64,000 bases of DNA from CAZCPB01 sp044223975 (GCA_044223975.1 JBGALI010000006.1:1-64000); one strand, 5' to 3'. Counted from the stretch's first letter, positions 26,037-35,273 are shown. Numbers and translations: made by a program. The notes: a model not told the origin generated them from the sequence alone.

Positions 26037-27581
26037 ATGGCACGCACGGAAGGTCGAGCCGACGGGCCGGACGCGGATTCCAGTCAAGCGCGCGGCGACC
26101 ATTCTCGACGAGACGTCTTGCGCTGGGGGCTCGGGAGCGCCGCTCGCGCGGGCGCCGCGGCTGGCCTTTTCTGGGGCGCCAAGGCCCGGGCCCAGCCGGG
26201 AGTTCAGCCCGTCCGGCAGGTGTCGGGCGACATCGATCCCTCGAGCCTCATTCCCAAGCTGGTCCGCCGGATCACGATGGGGATCACCGAGAGCGAGCTG
26301 GCCCTGGCCAATTCGCTGGGGTACCACGGGTACCTCGAGTATCAGCTTGATCACCTTTCGATCGACGATTCGGCGTGCGATGCGCGGCTGGCACCGCTGA
26401 CGACGCTGGGCATGCAGCCGTACCAGCTCTACGCGCTGACAAGCGGGCAGGTGGTGAACGAGCTGACCGAGGCGACGATCCTCCGGGCGGTGTACAGCAA
26501 ACGCCAGCTCTTTGAGCGCATGGTCGAGTTCTGGACCGACCACTTCAACATCGACATCACCAAGGAGATCGACACCTACCTCAAGCCGGTCGACGACCGT
26601 GATGTCATCCGGGCCAACGCGCTGGGCACCTTTCCGGCGCTGCTTACGGCGAGCGCGCACAGCCCGGCGATGCTCACGTACCTGGACAACCAGCTCTCAA
26701 GCAAGGGCAAGCCCAACGAGAACTACCCGCGAGAGCTATTGGAGCTGCACTCGCTGGACGTGTCCGGCGGCTACACCCAGACGGACGTCGCGGAGCTGGC
26801 GAGGTGCCTGACGGGCTGGACGCTGTACGCCCGCGTCCTGACGGACCCCCAGTCGGGGACGTTCAAGTTCGACGCGACCAAGCACGACACCGGCCAGAAG
26901 ACGGTGCTGGGGCACACGATCCCCGCCGGCGGCGGGCAGAGTGACGGCGAGACGATGCTTCAGATTCTGGCGACGCACCCGAGCACCGCGTCGTTCATCG
27001 CGCGCAAGCTCGCGAGGTGGTTCATCGGCGAGGACGTTTCGCAGGCCGTGATCAACGCGGCGGCCGCGGCGTACACGGCCACCGGCGGCGACATCAAGTC
27101 CATGCTGCGCACGATCCTGCAACCCAACGTTCTCGCCGACGCGACGCCGCGGTACAAGCGGCCGTTCCACCTGTTCGTGTCGGGGATGCGGGCGCAGTCG
27201 GCGAACATCACCTCGACCTCGACGCTGCGCTCGCTCCTGCAGAGCGCGGGGCACCGGCCCTTCTACTGGCAGACGCCCGACGGGTACCCCGACAAGCTCG
27301 ACTACTGGGTGGGGTTCATCATCCCGCGGTGGAATTTCGGCGCGTCGATGACCAACGGCAACGTGAGCGGAGTAACGGTCGACAACGCGACGTTCTTCAG
27401 CGGCCTGACGACGGCGTCCCAGATGGCCCAGCGGATCAATCAGGCTATGTTCGCGGGAGAGATGCCCGCGGCCGAGCAGGACCGGATCAGGACCTACCTG
27501 CTCCCCGACCCGCCCTCGACGCAGCGGAAGAAGGACGCCATGGGGCTGGCGATCGGGGCGCCGAGCTTCCAGTGGTACTGA
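26037..27581 (+). CDS. DUF1800 family protein with Tat signal
   Basis: A 514-residue protein. The N-terminus has a twin-arginine motif (SRRDVLRWGLG) followed by a hydrophobic stretch and ARAQPG, so export by Tat is likely. The body is DUF1800-like: RRITMGITESELALANSLG, FWTDHFNIDI, NENYPRELLELHSLDVSGGYTQTDV and ARCLTGWTLY are characteristic. DUF1800 proteins are almost always next to DUF1501 genes, as here. The pair has no established biochemical role. GGGGAG lies 9 bases before the chosen ATG. Confidence 0.9.
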   Translation: MARTEGRADGPDADSSQARGDHSRRDVLRWGLGSAARAGAAAGLFWGAKARAQPGVQPVRQVSGDIDPSSLIPKLVRRITMGITESELALANSLGYHGYLEYQLDHLSIDDSACDARLAPLTTLGMQPYQLYALTSGQVVNELTEATILRAVYSKRQLFERMVEFWTDHFNIDITKEIDTYLKPVDDRDVIRANALGTFPALLTASAHSPAMLTYLDNQLSSKGKPNENYPRELLELHSLDVSGGYTQTDVAELARCLTGWTLYARVLTDPQSGTFKFDATKHDTGQKTVLGHTIPAGGGQSDGETMLQILATHPSTASFIARKLARWFIGEDVSQAVINAAAAAYTATGGDIKSMLRTILQPNVLADATPRYKRPFHLFVSGMRAQSANITSTSTLRSLLQSAGHRPFYWQTPDGYPDKLDYWVGFIIPRWNFGASMTNGNVSGVTVDNATFFSGLTTASQMAQRINQAMFAGEMPAAEQDRIRTYLLPDPPSTQRKKDAMGLAIGAPSFQWY

Positions 27582-27627
27582 CGCAGATTCACGCGGCACG
27601 GATCGATCCGGGCCTGGAGCATCGAAA

Positions 27628-28926
27628 ATGAGTCCGCACGAGAACGAAGCATGCCAGGGCTGCGCGGAGTATCGCGAACTGTCGCGGCGCGGCTTCCTTG
27701 CGATCGCCGGCGGGGGCGCCGCCATGCTCGCCGCCGCGCCCGCGTGGCTGCCGCGGGTGGCGATGGCGAAGGACTACCGCTCGGGGCAGAAGGACGTCAT
27801 CGTTTCGATCTACCTGCGCGGCGCCGCCGATGGGCTGTCGCTGGTGCCCCCGTACGGGGACGCGGGGTATTACGCCAACCGCCCGAACATCGCGGTGCCG
27901 CCGCCGGACAGCGGGCAGGCGCTCAAGGCGTACGACCTCGACGGCTATTTCGGGCTGGCGCCGGCGCTGGGCGGGCTGCGCGAGGCCTACGCGGCGGGAC
28001 AATTGCTGTTCGTGCACGCGTGCGGCTCGACCGACTCGTCGCGCTCGCACTTTGACGCCCAGCGTTTCATGGAGGTGGGCAAGCCCAACGACCCGACGCT
28101 CAGCACCGGGTGGCTCGGGCGGCACCTGTTGACAACCGCGCCGAGCGATCCCAACGCGCTGCTCCGGGCCGTGGGGATTTCGACGGGCTTGCCGCGGACG
28201 CTCGTCGGGGGGCCGCTGACGCTGCCCGTGCCCGACCTCGACAACTTCGGGCTGACCGGGTCGGGCTCGACGACTACGGCGCGGATGTCGGCGCTGAATT
28301 CGATGTACGGCGGCGTCGCCGATCCGCTCAAGGCCGCGGGGCTCAACACCGTCGCGACCATCAACCTGCTCAACACGATCAACTTCGCGGGGTACGTGCC
28401 CGCGGGTGGTGCGGCCTATCCGACCGGCTCGCTGGGGGTCGCCATGAAGTCGGTCGCCGCGCTGGTCAAAGCCCAGGTCGGCGTCGAGGCGGTGGCCATC
28501 GACGTGGGGGGCTGGGACACGCACGCGAATCAGGGCGTGCTGACCGGAACGATGGCGGGCATCATGCAGTCGCTGGGCGATTCGATGGGCGCGTTCTACA
28601 AGGACATGTCGGCGGGCAGCGGGCCGAGCACCATCGTGGTCGCCATGTCGGAGTTCGGCCGGCGCGTCGGGGAGAACGGCAGTCTCGGCAGCGATCACGG
28701 GCACGGCAACGTGATGATGGTGATGGGCCCGGGCGCCGTGGGCGGGCGCGTGCTGACGCAGTGGCCGGGGCTGGGCGCCGGGCAGCTCTACCAGAACCTG
28801 GACCTGCAGGTCACCACCGACTACCGCGACGTGCTGGCGGAGATCTGCTCCAAGCGGCTGGGGACCACGGACCTTGCGGCGATCTTCCCGGGGTACACAC
28901 CCTCGTTCAAGGGCGTGGTGTCATGA
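27628..28926 (+). CDS. DUF1501 family protein with Tat signal
   Basis: A 432-residue protein of the DUF1501 group (alkaline-phosphatase/sulfatase-like fold). It has the Tat motif LSRRGFLAIAGGGAAML near residue 19, then VIVSIYLRGAADGLSLVPPYGD. The conserved IDVGGWDTHANQG, the TIVVAMSEFGRRVGENGS and DHGHGNVMMVMG segments, and the C-terminal YRDVLAEICSKRLG are also present. It is 46 bp after the DUF1800 gene, and its TGA overlaps the ATG of the next gene, giving a three-gene operon. Confidence 0.92.
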   Translation: MSPHENEACQGCAEYRELSRRGFLAIAGGGAAMLAAAPAWLPRVAMAKDYRSGQKDVIVSIYLRGAADGLSLVPPYGDAGYYANRPNIAVPPPDSGQALKAYDLDGYFGLAPALGGLREAYAAGQLLFVHACGSTDSSRSHFDAQRFMEVGKPNDPTLSTGWLGRHLLTTAPSDPNALLRAVGISTGLPRTLVGGPLTLPVPDLDNFGLTGSGSTTTARMSALNSMYGGVADPLKAAGLNTVATINLLNTINFAGYVPAGGAAYPTGSLGVAMKSVAALVKAQVGVEAVAIDVGGWDTHANQGVLTGTMAGIMQSLGDSMGAFYKDMSAGSGPSTIVVAMSEFGRRVGENGSLGSDHGHGNVMMVMGPGAVGGRVLTQWPGLGAGQLYQNLDLQVTTDYRDVLAEICSKRLGTTDLAAIFPGYTPSFKGVVS

Positions 28927-29936
28927 GCGGGGGCATGAAGGAGCGATTCATGGTTGCCTCGCGCGGACTCCTGTCCTTTCAAAGGACGCTCTTTGTAGCC
29001 GCGGCGGTGCTCGGCGCGATCGCGGCGACTCCTGCGCTCGCGCAGCAGGCGCTGTACAGCAACTCAGGCGGGGCGGTGACGAACTCGGGGCTGGCGACGG
29101 GCATGAACACGGCGAGCGGGCTCGCGGCTCCGCCGGGCGCGATGTGGAGCGAACTCCAGACCGACGCGACTGGCGCGACCAACGCCGCGGCAGGGTTCTC
29201 CGGGCACGAAACCGGCGTCGCGGGCGCGTACCGGTTCGCTGATGACTTCGTGGTCGCCGGCGACTCGTGGACCCTGACCAACGTGTCGGTGTATGCGTAC
29301 CAGACCGGCGTGCAGCAGCCTTCGATCACATCGGCGAACGTGCGGATCTGGAGCGGGCGTCCCGGCGATGCGGGCAGCACGGTGGTGTGGGGCGACACTT
29401 CGACAGACCGGCTGCTGGCCGCGACATCAACGAACATCTACCGCGTGTTCAACTCGGTCGCGGCGCCGGTGCCGCCGGCGCCGGACACGGGGCGCGTGAT
29501 CTGGAACGTGAACTTGAGCCTGCTCGGCGCGGTTCTGCAGCCGGGGACGTACTGGCTCGATTGGCAGCTCAAGACCAGCCCGGCGGGGATCGAGGTGTTC
29601 TCGCCGGCCGTGACGGTGGCCGGCCTGCGCGCCAAGGCGGGGTCCAACGCGGTCCAGCTCAAGCCGGGCGGTGCATGGACGGGCCTGGTCGATGCGGGCA
29701 AGCCGCTCTCGGCGGCGGATGTCGCCCAGGACCTGCCGTTCATCATCTCCGGGTATTCGGGGAACCCGCCGTGCCCGTCGGATGTGAACGCGGACGGCTT
29801 CGTGAACGGGGTCGACTTTGACCAGTTCACCGCGGCGTTCGATATCGGCGACCTGTTCGCCGACTTCGACCACAACGGGTTCGTGAACGGAGTCGACTTT
29901 GATGCGTTCGTGAGCGCGTTCGAGGCCGGGTGCTGA
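28923..29936 (+). CDS. Exported protein with GC-type dockerin C-terminus
   Basis: A 337-residue protein whose ATG overlaps the stop of the DUF1501 gene (ATGA), so it is translationally coupled. A signal peptide (LFVAAAVLGAIAATPALAQQ) precedes about 230 residues of beta-rich sequence (YRFADDFVVAGDSWTLTNVSVYAY, GRVIWNVNLSLLG, PGTYWLDW). The end has two calcium-type repeats, DVNADGFVNGVDFDQFTAAF and DFDHNGFVNGVDFDAFVSAF, and finishes EAGC. The same Gly-Cys end occurs in the lysyl-oxidase-like protein at 21656. It is presumably a surface or matrix protein handled together with DUF1800/DUF1501. Confidence 0.85.
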   Translation: MSGGMKERFMVASRGLLSFQRTLFVAAAVLGAIAATPALAQQALYSNSGGAVTNSGLATGMNTASGLAAPPGAMWSELQTDATGATNAAAGFSGHETGVAGAYRFADDFVVAGDSWTLTNVSVYAYQTGVQQPSITSANVRIWSGRPGDAGSTVVWGDTSTDRLLAATSTNIYRVFNSVAAPVPPAPDTGRVIWNVNLSLLGAVLQPGTYWLDWQLKTSPAGIEVFSPAVTVAGLRAKAGSNAVQLKPGGAWTGLVDAGKPLSAADVAQDLPFIISGYSGNPPCPSDVNADGFVNGVDFDQFTAAFDIGDLFADFDHNGFVNGVDFDAFVSAFEAGC

Positions 29937-29957
29937 GGCGGGCTGTTGGTCCGGTGC

Positions 29958-31814
29958 TCAGGCGATGATGCGACGGCGCTGCTTGACGTAGTCCCAGAGG
30001 ACGAATCGGTCGAGGTCGCGCCCGCCGGTGAAGAAGACCCTGCCGCGGGTCGACTCGGCCATGCGGTGCGCGAAGGCGACGTCGTCGGACGACTGCGACC
30101 AGCTTGGCAATAGGAAGATGTTGATGGTGATGTTCTCGCGCCGGCACTGCATGGCCTCGCGCATCGTCGCGCGTTCGGTGAGGGGGTCGGGCGGGTAGAG
30201 CAGGTAAAGGTGCTCGGCCTCGAAGTGTGCGGTGGGGAGGCCGTCGGTGATGAGGATGACCTGGCGGTTGGGCGTGTCCTGGGCGCCGAGGAGCTGGCGC
30301 GAGAGCTGCAGGCCGCGCTGGATGTTGGTGAAGTGCTGCGGGATCGCCGACTCGCTGGCGTCGGGGCGCGACATGTCGGCCCGGAGGCGGACCACGGGTT
30401 GGTGAATCGACACCGGCCGGGGCAGCAGCGCGGCGATCTCGGATACCGAGCGAAGCTTGGCGAGGCTGTAGATCTCGATGAACTTCAGGTAGTCGCCGGG
30501 GTACTCCCGCTTGATGAGGGCGTCGAGGCCCAGCGCCATGCGCTTGACGTTGATGTACTGGCCCTCGTACCGCATGGAGCCGGACATGTCCATGAGGACG
30601 GTGGTGGCGCACCTGGGGTTGTTGCGGGTGTCGTGGATGAGGAGGTCGGAGGGGGAGAAAGCGACGGAGCGACGAAGCGACGGAGCGACGAAGTGCGGCG
30701 AGGACGTGCCGGCATGGCTCCGCCCCGGAAGCTCTTCTGCGGACGATTCCGCTACGTCGCTTCGTGCCTCCGTCGCTTCGTCGCTTCCCCGCACCATTGC
30801 GTTCACGAGGCTGCCGGTGATGTCCATCGACGATGCCGCGTCGCCGAACTCGTACGGCCTCGTCCGCTGCAGTTCGACGACGCCGTCGCCGGTGAAGGGT
30901 CCCTGGTGACGGCCGCTGCGCGAGGCCTCGAGGTCGCTGAAGATCTCAGAGAGCAGCCGCGCCTGAAAGAGGCCCATGGCCTTGGGCGTGAGCTGAAATC
31001 CGCCGGCGGTGTGCTCGAGGCCCTGCATGGCGGCCTGCTCGCGCAGGAACTCGCCGAGCTTCTTTGAGAGTTCGCCGAGGTTCTCGATGTCCTGGGGCTG
31101 GGCGAACTCGGAGAGCGCGTCGAGGTCGATGACGGCGAGCTGGGCCGTCTTCATCGCCTCCTTGATCTGCTCGATCAGCTTGTCGATCGTCTCGAGCTCG
31201 TCCTTGATCTCGAGCGCCCTCTCGACGGTCAGGGGCTCGCGCCCGGTAAAGGTGTACTTGGCCGCGAGCTGCTCAACCTGGTACTTGGAGGCGAGCGACT
31301 CGATCGTCTTCATCAGGCGCTGCGCGAACGGGGAGGTGTCGTCGCCGAGGCGGTACCAGAGGCGTTCGAGGTCGCGGAGCTGCTCGTTCTTGACGAGCTT
31401 GTTGAAGGTGTCCCGGGCGGGCGCCGGGGGATCGGCCTTTCGTGCGGCGTCGCGGAACTGGTCGAGGGCGCTGCGCTGAGCGTGCTCGGTCTCGTACGTT
31501 TCGAGGATCTTGCGCTTGCGCTCTTCGAGCATGGCCAGGAGCGCCTCGAGGCTCGGGCCCAGGCCGGCGATCTGGCTGGGATCGATGTGGACGGCCTTGG
31601 CGAGCTCTTCGTCGGTGAGGTGGCGAAGAGAGCCGTACGCGAGCATGTGCTCCATGGCCGCGCCGGCAAGGTCGGGGGGCGGGGCGGTGGGGGAGGGGAA
31701 GTTCCGGGGCTCGTAGCCGAGGTAGGTGTGGACGATGCCGCCGGGGGATCGAGCGGGCGCCGCCGGTGAGGGGGCGGGGTCTTGGCGTGCGTGATCGGGC
31801 TCCGGCGAGGCCAT
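29958..31814 (-). CDS. VWA (von Willebrand factor A) domain protein
   Basis: A 618-residue protein. A proline-rich N-terminus is followed by long helical regions (about 60-330), then a C-terminal VWA domain with the metal-ion-dependent adhesion site DMSGSMR and later ITDGLP. No signal peptide is seen, so it is probably cytoplasmic and partners with the MoxR-type ATPase at 35274, as such pairs usually do. Between the two regions a stretch of about 45 residues (SDEATEARSDV... to ...SLRRSVAF) is encoded by an inverted-repeat insertion (30659-30792). An ATG at 31895 would add 27 residues; 31814 is preferred but not proven. Confidence 0.82.
   Translation of the reverse strand: MASPEPDHARQDPAPSPAAPARSPGGIVHTYLGYEPRNFPSPTAPPPDLAGAAMEHMLAYGSLRHLTDEELAKAVHIDPSQIAGLGPSLEALLAMLEERKRKILETYETEHAQRSALDQFRDAARKADPPAPARDTFNKLVKNEQLRDLERLWYRLGDDTSPFAQRLMKTIESLASKYQVEQLAAKYTFTGREPLTVERALEIKDELETIDKLIEQIKEAMKTAQLAVIDLDALSEFAQPQDIENLGELSKKLGEFLREQAAMQGLEHTAGGFQLTPKAMGLFQARLLSEIFSDLEASRSGRHQGPFTGDGVVELQRTRPYEFGDAASSMDITGSLVNAMVRGSDEATEARSDVAESSAEELPGRSHAGTSSPHFVAPSLRRSVAFSPSDLLIHDTRNNPRCATTVLMDMSGSMRYEGQYINVKRMALGLDALIKREYPGDYLKFIEIYSLAKLRSVSEIAALLPRPVSIHQPVVRLRADMSRPDASESAIPQHFTNIQRGLQLSRQLLGAQDTPNRQVILITDGLPTAHFEAEHLYLLYPPDPLTERATMREAMQCRRENITINIFLLPSWSQSSDDVAFAHRMAESTRGRVFFTGGRDLDRFVLWDYVKQRRRIIA
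30659..30792. repeat. Inverted-repeat element inserted in frame in the VWA gene
   Basis: The left side (30661-30692) is two copies of a 16-bp unit GCGACGGAGCGACGAA. The right side (about 30751-30787) is its imperfect reverse complement. About 25 bp of the arms match with two mismatches, around a 60-bp core. The element keeps the reading frame open and adds a low-complexity stretch between the helical part and the VWA domain. It looks like a small non-coding mobile palindrome. No second copy with the same arms was found in the window. Confidence 0.6.
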
Positions 31815-32038
31815 CACCGTATCTTTCGCCGGCAAAGGCCTGGCCGATGCGTGTACGCGAGGATTCCCGCGGATTGGCGCCGGATTCGTGGTCAAAGGGC
31901 TGGGCCGCGGATCCCACGCTCAGACGGCTAAAGGGGGTCACCCGCGGTGATCGACTCCCGTCGGGGTTTGCGGGTTTGGCGCGGGGCTGAGCGCGGTGGC
32001 TTGAGGCGTGCCATCCTGCCGCGGCCAACAATTTCGGC

Positions 32039-32515
32039 ATGACCGCTCCCACGCCTCCTGTCCGCATTCGGCCTGTCGTCACGTCGGATGTCCCGGTGCT
32101 GTACCGGATTCAACAGGACCCCGAGGGCAACGCCCTTGCCGCGACGTACCCCCGAGATGTCGACACGTTCAACGCCGTGTGGGCCCGGGTGATCGCCGAT
32201 CCCGCGGCAGTGCAGCGGGCGATTCTCTTCGGCGACACGGTGGTCGGTTCGATCGGGCTGCACAAGCAGGACGGGCGCGATGCGGTGGGGTTCTGGATCG
32301 ATCGGGCGTGCTGGGGCAAGGGGATCGCCAGCCGCGCCCTTGGCTTGTTGCTCAAGGAGGTTTCGATCCGCCCGCTGTCGGCCCGCGCGGCGCGCGACAA
32401 CGCGGCGTCGATCCGGGTGCTGGAGCGGAACGGGTTCAGGGTCAGCGGGTATGAGTTCGTGGAGGGGACGGAGAGGTTTCGGACGGGGGAGCGGGTGATG
32501 ATGGTGCTGGAATAG
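32039..32515 (+). CDS. GNAT family N-acetyltransferase
   Basis: A 158-residue acetyltransferase of the RimJ/RimL-like GNAT group. IRPVVTSDVPVLYRIQQDP forms the N-terminal strand/helix. AVGFWIDRACWGKGIASRALGLLL contains the acetyl-CoA pyrophosphate loop (RACWGKGIA). ARDNAASIRVLERNGFRVSG is the standard motif B. The substrate is unknown. It is divergent from the VWA gene, with about 220 bp between. Confidence 0.85.
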   Translation: MTAPTPPVRIRPVVTSDVPVLYRIQQDPEGNALAATYPRDVDTFNAVWARVIADPAAVQRAILFGDTVVGSIGLHKQDGRDAVGFWIDRACWGKGIASRALGLLLKEVSIRPLSARAARDNAASIRVLERNGFRVSGYEFVEGTERFRTGERVMMVLE

Positions 32516-32568
32516 CGAAGGGGGCGGCGTGTTCAAGGTTCTGCTTGACCACGCGGATGCCGCAGCTC

Positions 32569-33375
32569 TTACCGCTTCCGCCAGCGATCGCGGAGCCAGA
32601 AGTAATCGCGGTTGCCGTCGGCGGGCGTGTCGAAGACCTGGCTGGAGCTCATGTTGATGGTGCGGCGGTCTTCCCACTTGTGGACCGAGGCGTGGCCGTC
32701 GGCAAAGCCGAGGTTGCCCAAGTCGCCGTGCCAGACCGTGAGCGGGTCGATCCAGCCCGCCTTGTTCAGCCACAATACCCAGGAGTTGATGTTGAACCCG
32801 CGCGGGTCGGATTCTTCGAGGAAGATGAAGTTGTCGGAAGGGCGCCACAGGTCGCCCAGGCGCTTGGCCGAGCGGCGCTCGCCGCCAATGTCGTTCTCCC
32901 ACGTGTCGTCGCCGGCCATGAAGTTGGGCATCGAGTAGGTGACCCAGGCGAGGTTCGCGCCCTTATTGGTGCGATAGATGTTTCGCTTGTCGGACGGGCA
33001 GTGGTAGATGATCGGGTCCTGGGCGTAGGGGAAGAGCTTGCCGTCGCGGACGCCGCGGATGTGCGCATCGACATTGACCTGCGCGGCAAGCTGGGCGGCG
33101 TTGAGGGGTACCCCCTTGGGTGACTTGGGCCAGTCGACCCAGCTCCACGCGATGTAGGACGTGTCGGTCCAGGAGCTGACGATGGCGTCCTTGAAATCGT
33201 TGCCGTAGGTGACCACGCACTGCGAGAGCGAGCGCTGGTTGGCGAGGCACTTGGTCGTTCGGCCGGATTCACGCGCGGTGCGGAGCGCGGGGAGAAGGAT
33301 CGCGACCAGGATCGCGATGACGGCGATGACCACCAGGAGTTCGATGAGCGTGAATGCGCAGGGGCGGCGCGGCAT
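32569..33375 (-). CDS. Prepilin-type N-terminal cleavage protein (H-X9-DG type)
   Basis: A 268-residue pseudopilin-like protein. The class III signal CAFTLIELLVVIAVIAILVAILLPAL starts at residue 6, where a prepilin peptidase would cut before the phenylalanine. The C-terminal part has H-G-D-L-G-N-L-G-F-A-D-G, matching the H-X9-DG motif of the large planctomycete prepilin-like family. Trp-rich segments between are typical. It stands alone and is convergent with the GNAT gene. Confidence 0.88.
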   Translation of the reverse strand: MPRRPCAFTLIELLVVIAVIAILVAILLPALRTARESGRTTKCLANQRSLSQCVVTYGNDFKDAIVSSWTDTSYIAWSWVDWPKSPKGVPLNAAQLAAQVNVDAHIRGVRDGKLFPYAQDPIIYHCPSDKRNIYRTNKGANLAWVTYSMPNFMAGDDTWENDIGGERRSAKRLGDLWRPSDNFIFLEESDPRGFNINSWVLWLNKAGWIDPLTVWHGDLGNLGFADGHASVHKWEDRRTINMSSSQVFDTPADGNRDYFWLRDRWRKR

Positions 33376-33581
33376 GGGGACTCCGGCGGGAGTCTACCAG
33401 AATCGGGAAGGAGAGCCAATGGAAGGCGGTTTGCGGGCTTTACTCGGGGTGTGGGCTGAGTTGTAGTGGTTTGGGGAACGAATGGGCCATTCCTCCGGCC
33501 CCGAGTTCCGATGTCTCGGGCCGAACTCTCCCGACCGGCCCTTTGTTCAAGTCGTGGCGACCGCCGTGATACGCTGGACAC

Positions 33582-34277
33582 GTGAGTCACCCGGACTTTC
33601 TTGCAGTCATCACCGAATCAATCGAGCGCACCGACCACGCCGGCAGAATCTTGATTGCGTGGATTGCGGATGGCGGTGACTCCGGCGCGGGTGGGTGGTC
33701 CTTCTTTCAGCCGGTCCGGCTTCTTACCAAGGACGGCAGACAAGTTGTGGTTGCATGGCAGTACACGCCGGGGAGCGGCTACGCCGTGTTCGGGATCGAC
33801 GGCCTGAAAGCCCTGGGCGCTACGCCGTACATCGGCCTGGTCAGTGGTGATGGTGCATCTGCCGTGCCTCACGACTGGTCCGATGCGGACAGTCTGTGGC
33901 GGCACTCCGATCGTCCCGACGAAGCCTCAGAAACATACCGCGAGCTCCGTGGTTTTCTCGCGGATCTTGCCGGTCGCCTTCCGCGGCACGGCGAGCCTGC
34001 GGCTCCTCCGGAGCTCCCTGTCTTGCCGGAGCCGCTCGACAAGCGGCTCAAGCTTCAATCAGCCCTTCGACGCCATCCCGAAATGATTCGGGATCGCGCC
34101 GCACTGGGAAGCGCGCGTTCACAGGGCTCTTCGCAGACGAACACAGGCGTGACCCGTCCGGGACTGGGTACGAGGATGACGTCGCTCATCCTGCTTCTGG
34201 TCGTCGGACTTGGCGCCTTGTTGTGCGCGGTGTGGTGGTTCTTTGTGACGGGCGCGGGACGCATTGGCGGTTTCTGA
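33582..34277 (+). CDS. Hypothetical protein with C-terminal membrane anchor
   Basis: A 231-residue protein that I do not recognise. A soluble N-terminal part (about 1-120; HAGRILIAWIADGGDSGAGGWSFFQPVRLL) is followed by a proline-rich stretch and a single C-terminal span (MTSLILLLVVGLGALLCAVWWFFV), so it is probably tail-anchored with the bulk in the cytoplasm. Base composition is visibly less GC-rich than the surrounding operons. It lies just before the 271-bp tandem repeats and could be part of a transferred segment. No clear ribosome site precedes the start. The preceding 206 bp (33376-33581) hold no gene. Confidence 0.6.
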   Translation: MSHPDFLAVITESIERTDHAGRILIAWIADGGDSGAGGWSFFQPVRLLTKDGRQVVVAWQYTPGSGYAVFGIDGLKALGATPYIGLVSGDGASAVPHDWSDADSLWRHSDRPDEASETYRELRGFLADLAGRLPRHGEPAAPPELPVLPEPLDKRLKLQSALRRHPEMIRDRAALGSARSQGSSQTNTGVTRPGLGTRMTSLILLLVVGLGALLCAVWWFFVTGAGRIGGF

Positions 34278-34291
34278 GAGATCGGCGGAGG

Positions 34292-34562
34292 CGCTTCACC
34301 GAACTTCGTAAGTCACCCGCCCATGCTTCGTCGCCGGGTGCCACGAGTCGCCGGTCTACCCGCCCTTCTGGTTCTTCTGCTCGCTTCACGGCGCACTCGT
34401 GCTACGCGCCCTCCTCGCTCTCGTTCCGGAGTTGGACACGCGCGGTTCGCGAGAGTGGGTAGGAGAAGTAGCACTGGTGCGCCGCGCGTAGAACGGGGAG
34501 GGCAGGAGAAGGAGTTGACGCGGCGACCAGTGGCACCCGACTTGGGAATCCGGGCCACCCGC
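34292..34562. repeat. 271-bp tandem repeat, copy A
   Basis: The unit begins CGCTTCACCGAACTTCGTAA and is repeated directly without net insertion or deletion in copy B (offset exactly 271 at both ends checked), with scattered substitutions. Read on the minus strand, the first 35 or so bases encode TKHGRVTYEVR and a stop, which is the C-terminus of the MoxR-type ATPase gene at 35274. The unit therefore carries a detached copy of that gene's 3' end. Confidence 0.85.
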
Positions 34563-34833
34563 CGCTTCACCGAACTTCGTAAGTCACCCGCCCATGTTTC
34601 GTCGCGGGGTGCCACGAGTCGCCGGTCTACCCGGCCTTCTGGTTCTTCAGCTCGCTTCACGGCGCACTCGTGCTACGCGCCATACTCGCTCTCACTCCTG
34701 AGTTGGGTACCCGGGGTTCACGAGAGCGGGTAGGAGAAGTAGCACTGGTGCGCCGCGCGTAGAAAGGGGAGGGCAGGAGAAGGAGTAGACGCGGCGACCA
34801 GTGGCACCCGAGTTGGAATCCCGGTCCACCCGC
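34563..34833. repeat. 271-bp tandem repeat, copy B
   Basis: This is the second direct copy of the unit and again starts with the MoxR 3'-end sequence (ACTTCGTAAGTCACCCGCCC near 34573). The rest shows no convincing reading frame. From 34834 to 34913 the sequence is unique and without a gene. Confidence 0.85.
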
Positions 34834-34913
34834 CCGTCAATTCTGCACCCAAGGTTGGGGACCCGGGGCAACCCGTCGCTTGGATCCGTGAACCCCAGCC
34901 GCCCCCTCACCAT

Positions 34914-35228
34914 TCACTCGTCGTACGGCTTGAAACTGATGTCGTACGCGAATGGCGTGTCGCGAGGCGGATTGACAGGGTCCGAGTCGTAGACATACAC
35001 ACGCCCTTGCACTTCAAAACCGATGCGGCCTCCAATTGAACTGGCCATTTCCGTCGCTTCGTCAGCGTCGGTCGCCCATGCCTTCATGCTCATGAACGCA
35101 GGTCCCTTACGACACTCGAAGCCATCGGTCAGAGCGCCCGCGACGCCGTCGGCGATGACGACAAAGTGTTGGTACGGCGTTTTCAGGCGGCCGTACTTCA
35201 GTTCCAGTTTCCAGTTCTTGGAAGTCAT
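34914..35228 (-). CDS. Hypothetical small protein downstream of the MoxR-type gene
   Basis: A 104-residue soluble protein, not recognised: LELKYGRLKTPYQHFVVIADGV at the start, AWATDADEATEMASSIGGRIGF in the middle, and PFAYDISFKPYDE at the end. An alpha/beta fold is likely from the strand-helix pattern. GGGGAG lies close before the ATG, which supports translation. It starts 45 bp after the MoxR stop on the same strand. It is less GC-rich than its neighbours and probably arrived with the insertion that separates the MoxR and VWA genes. Confidence 0.6.
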   Translation of the reverse strand: MTSKNWKLELKYGRLKTPYQHFVVIADGVAGALTDGFECRKGPAFMSMKAWATDADEATEMASSIGGRIGFEVQGRVYVYDSDPVNPPRDTPFAYDISFKPYDE

Positions 35229-35273
35229 GACTCTCCCCTTGCCGACCTGAATAACTCGAACTCGCGATTGGCG

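Noticed and set aside
34292..34833. Protein-coding genes within the tandem repeats
   Set aside because: Short frames on both strands shift between copies and have no start signals; only the MoxR 3'-end similarity is meaningful.
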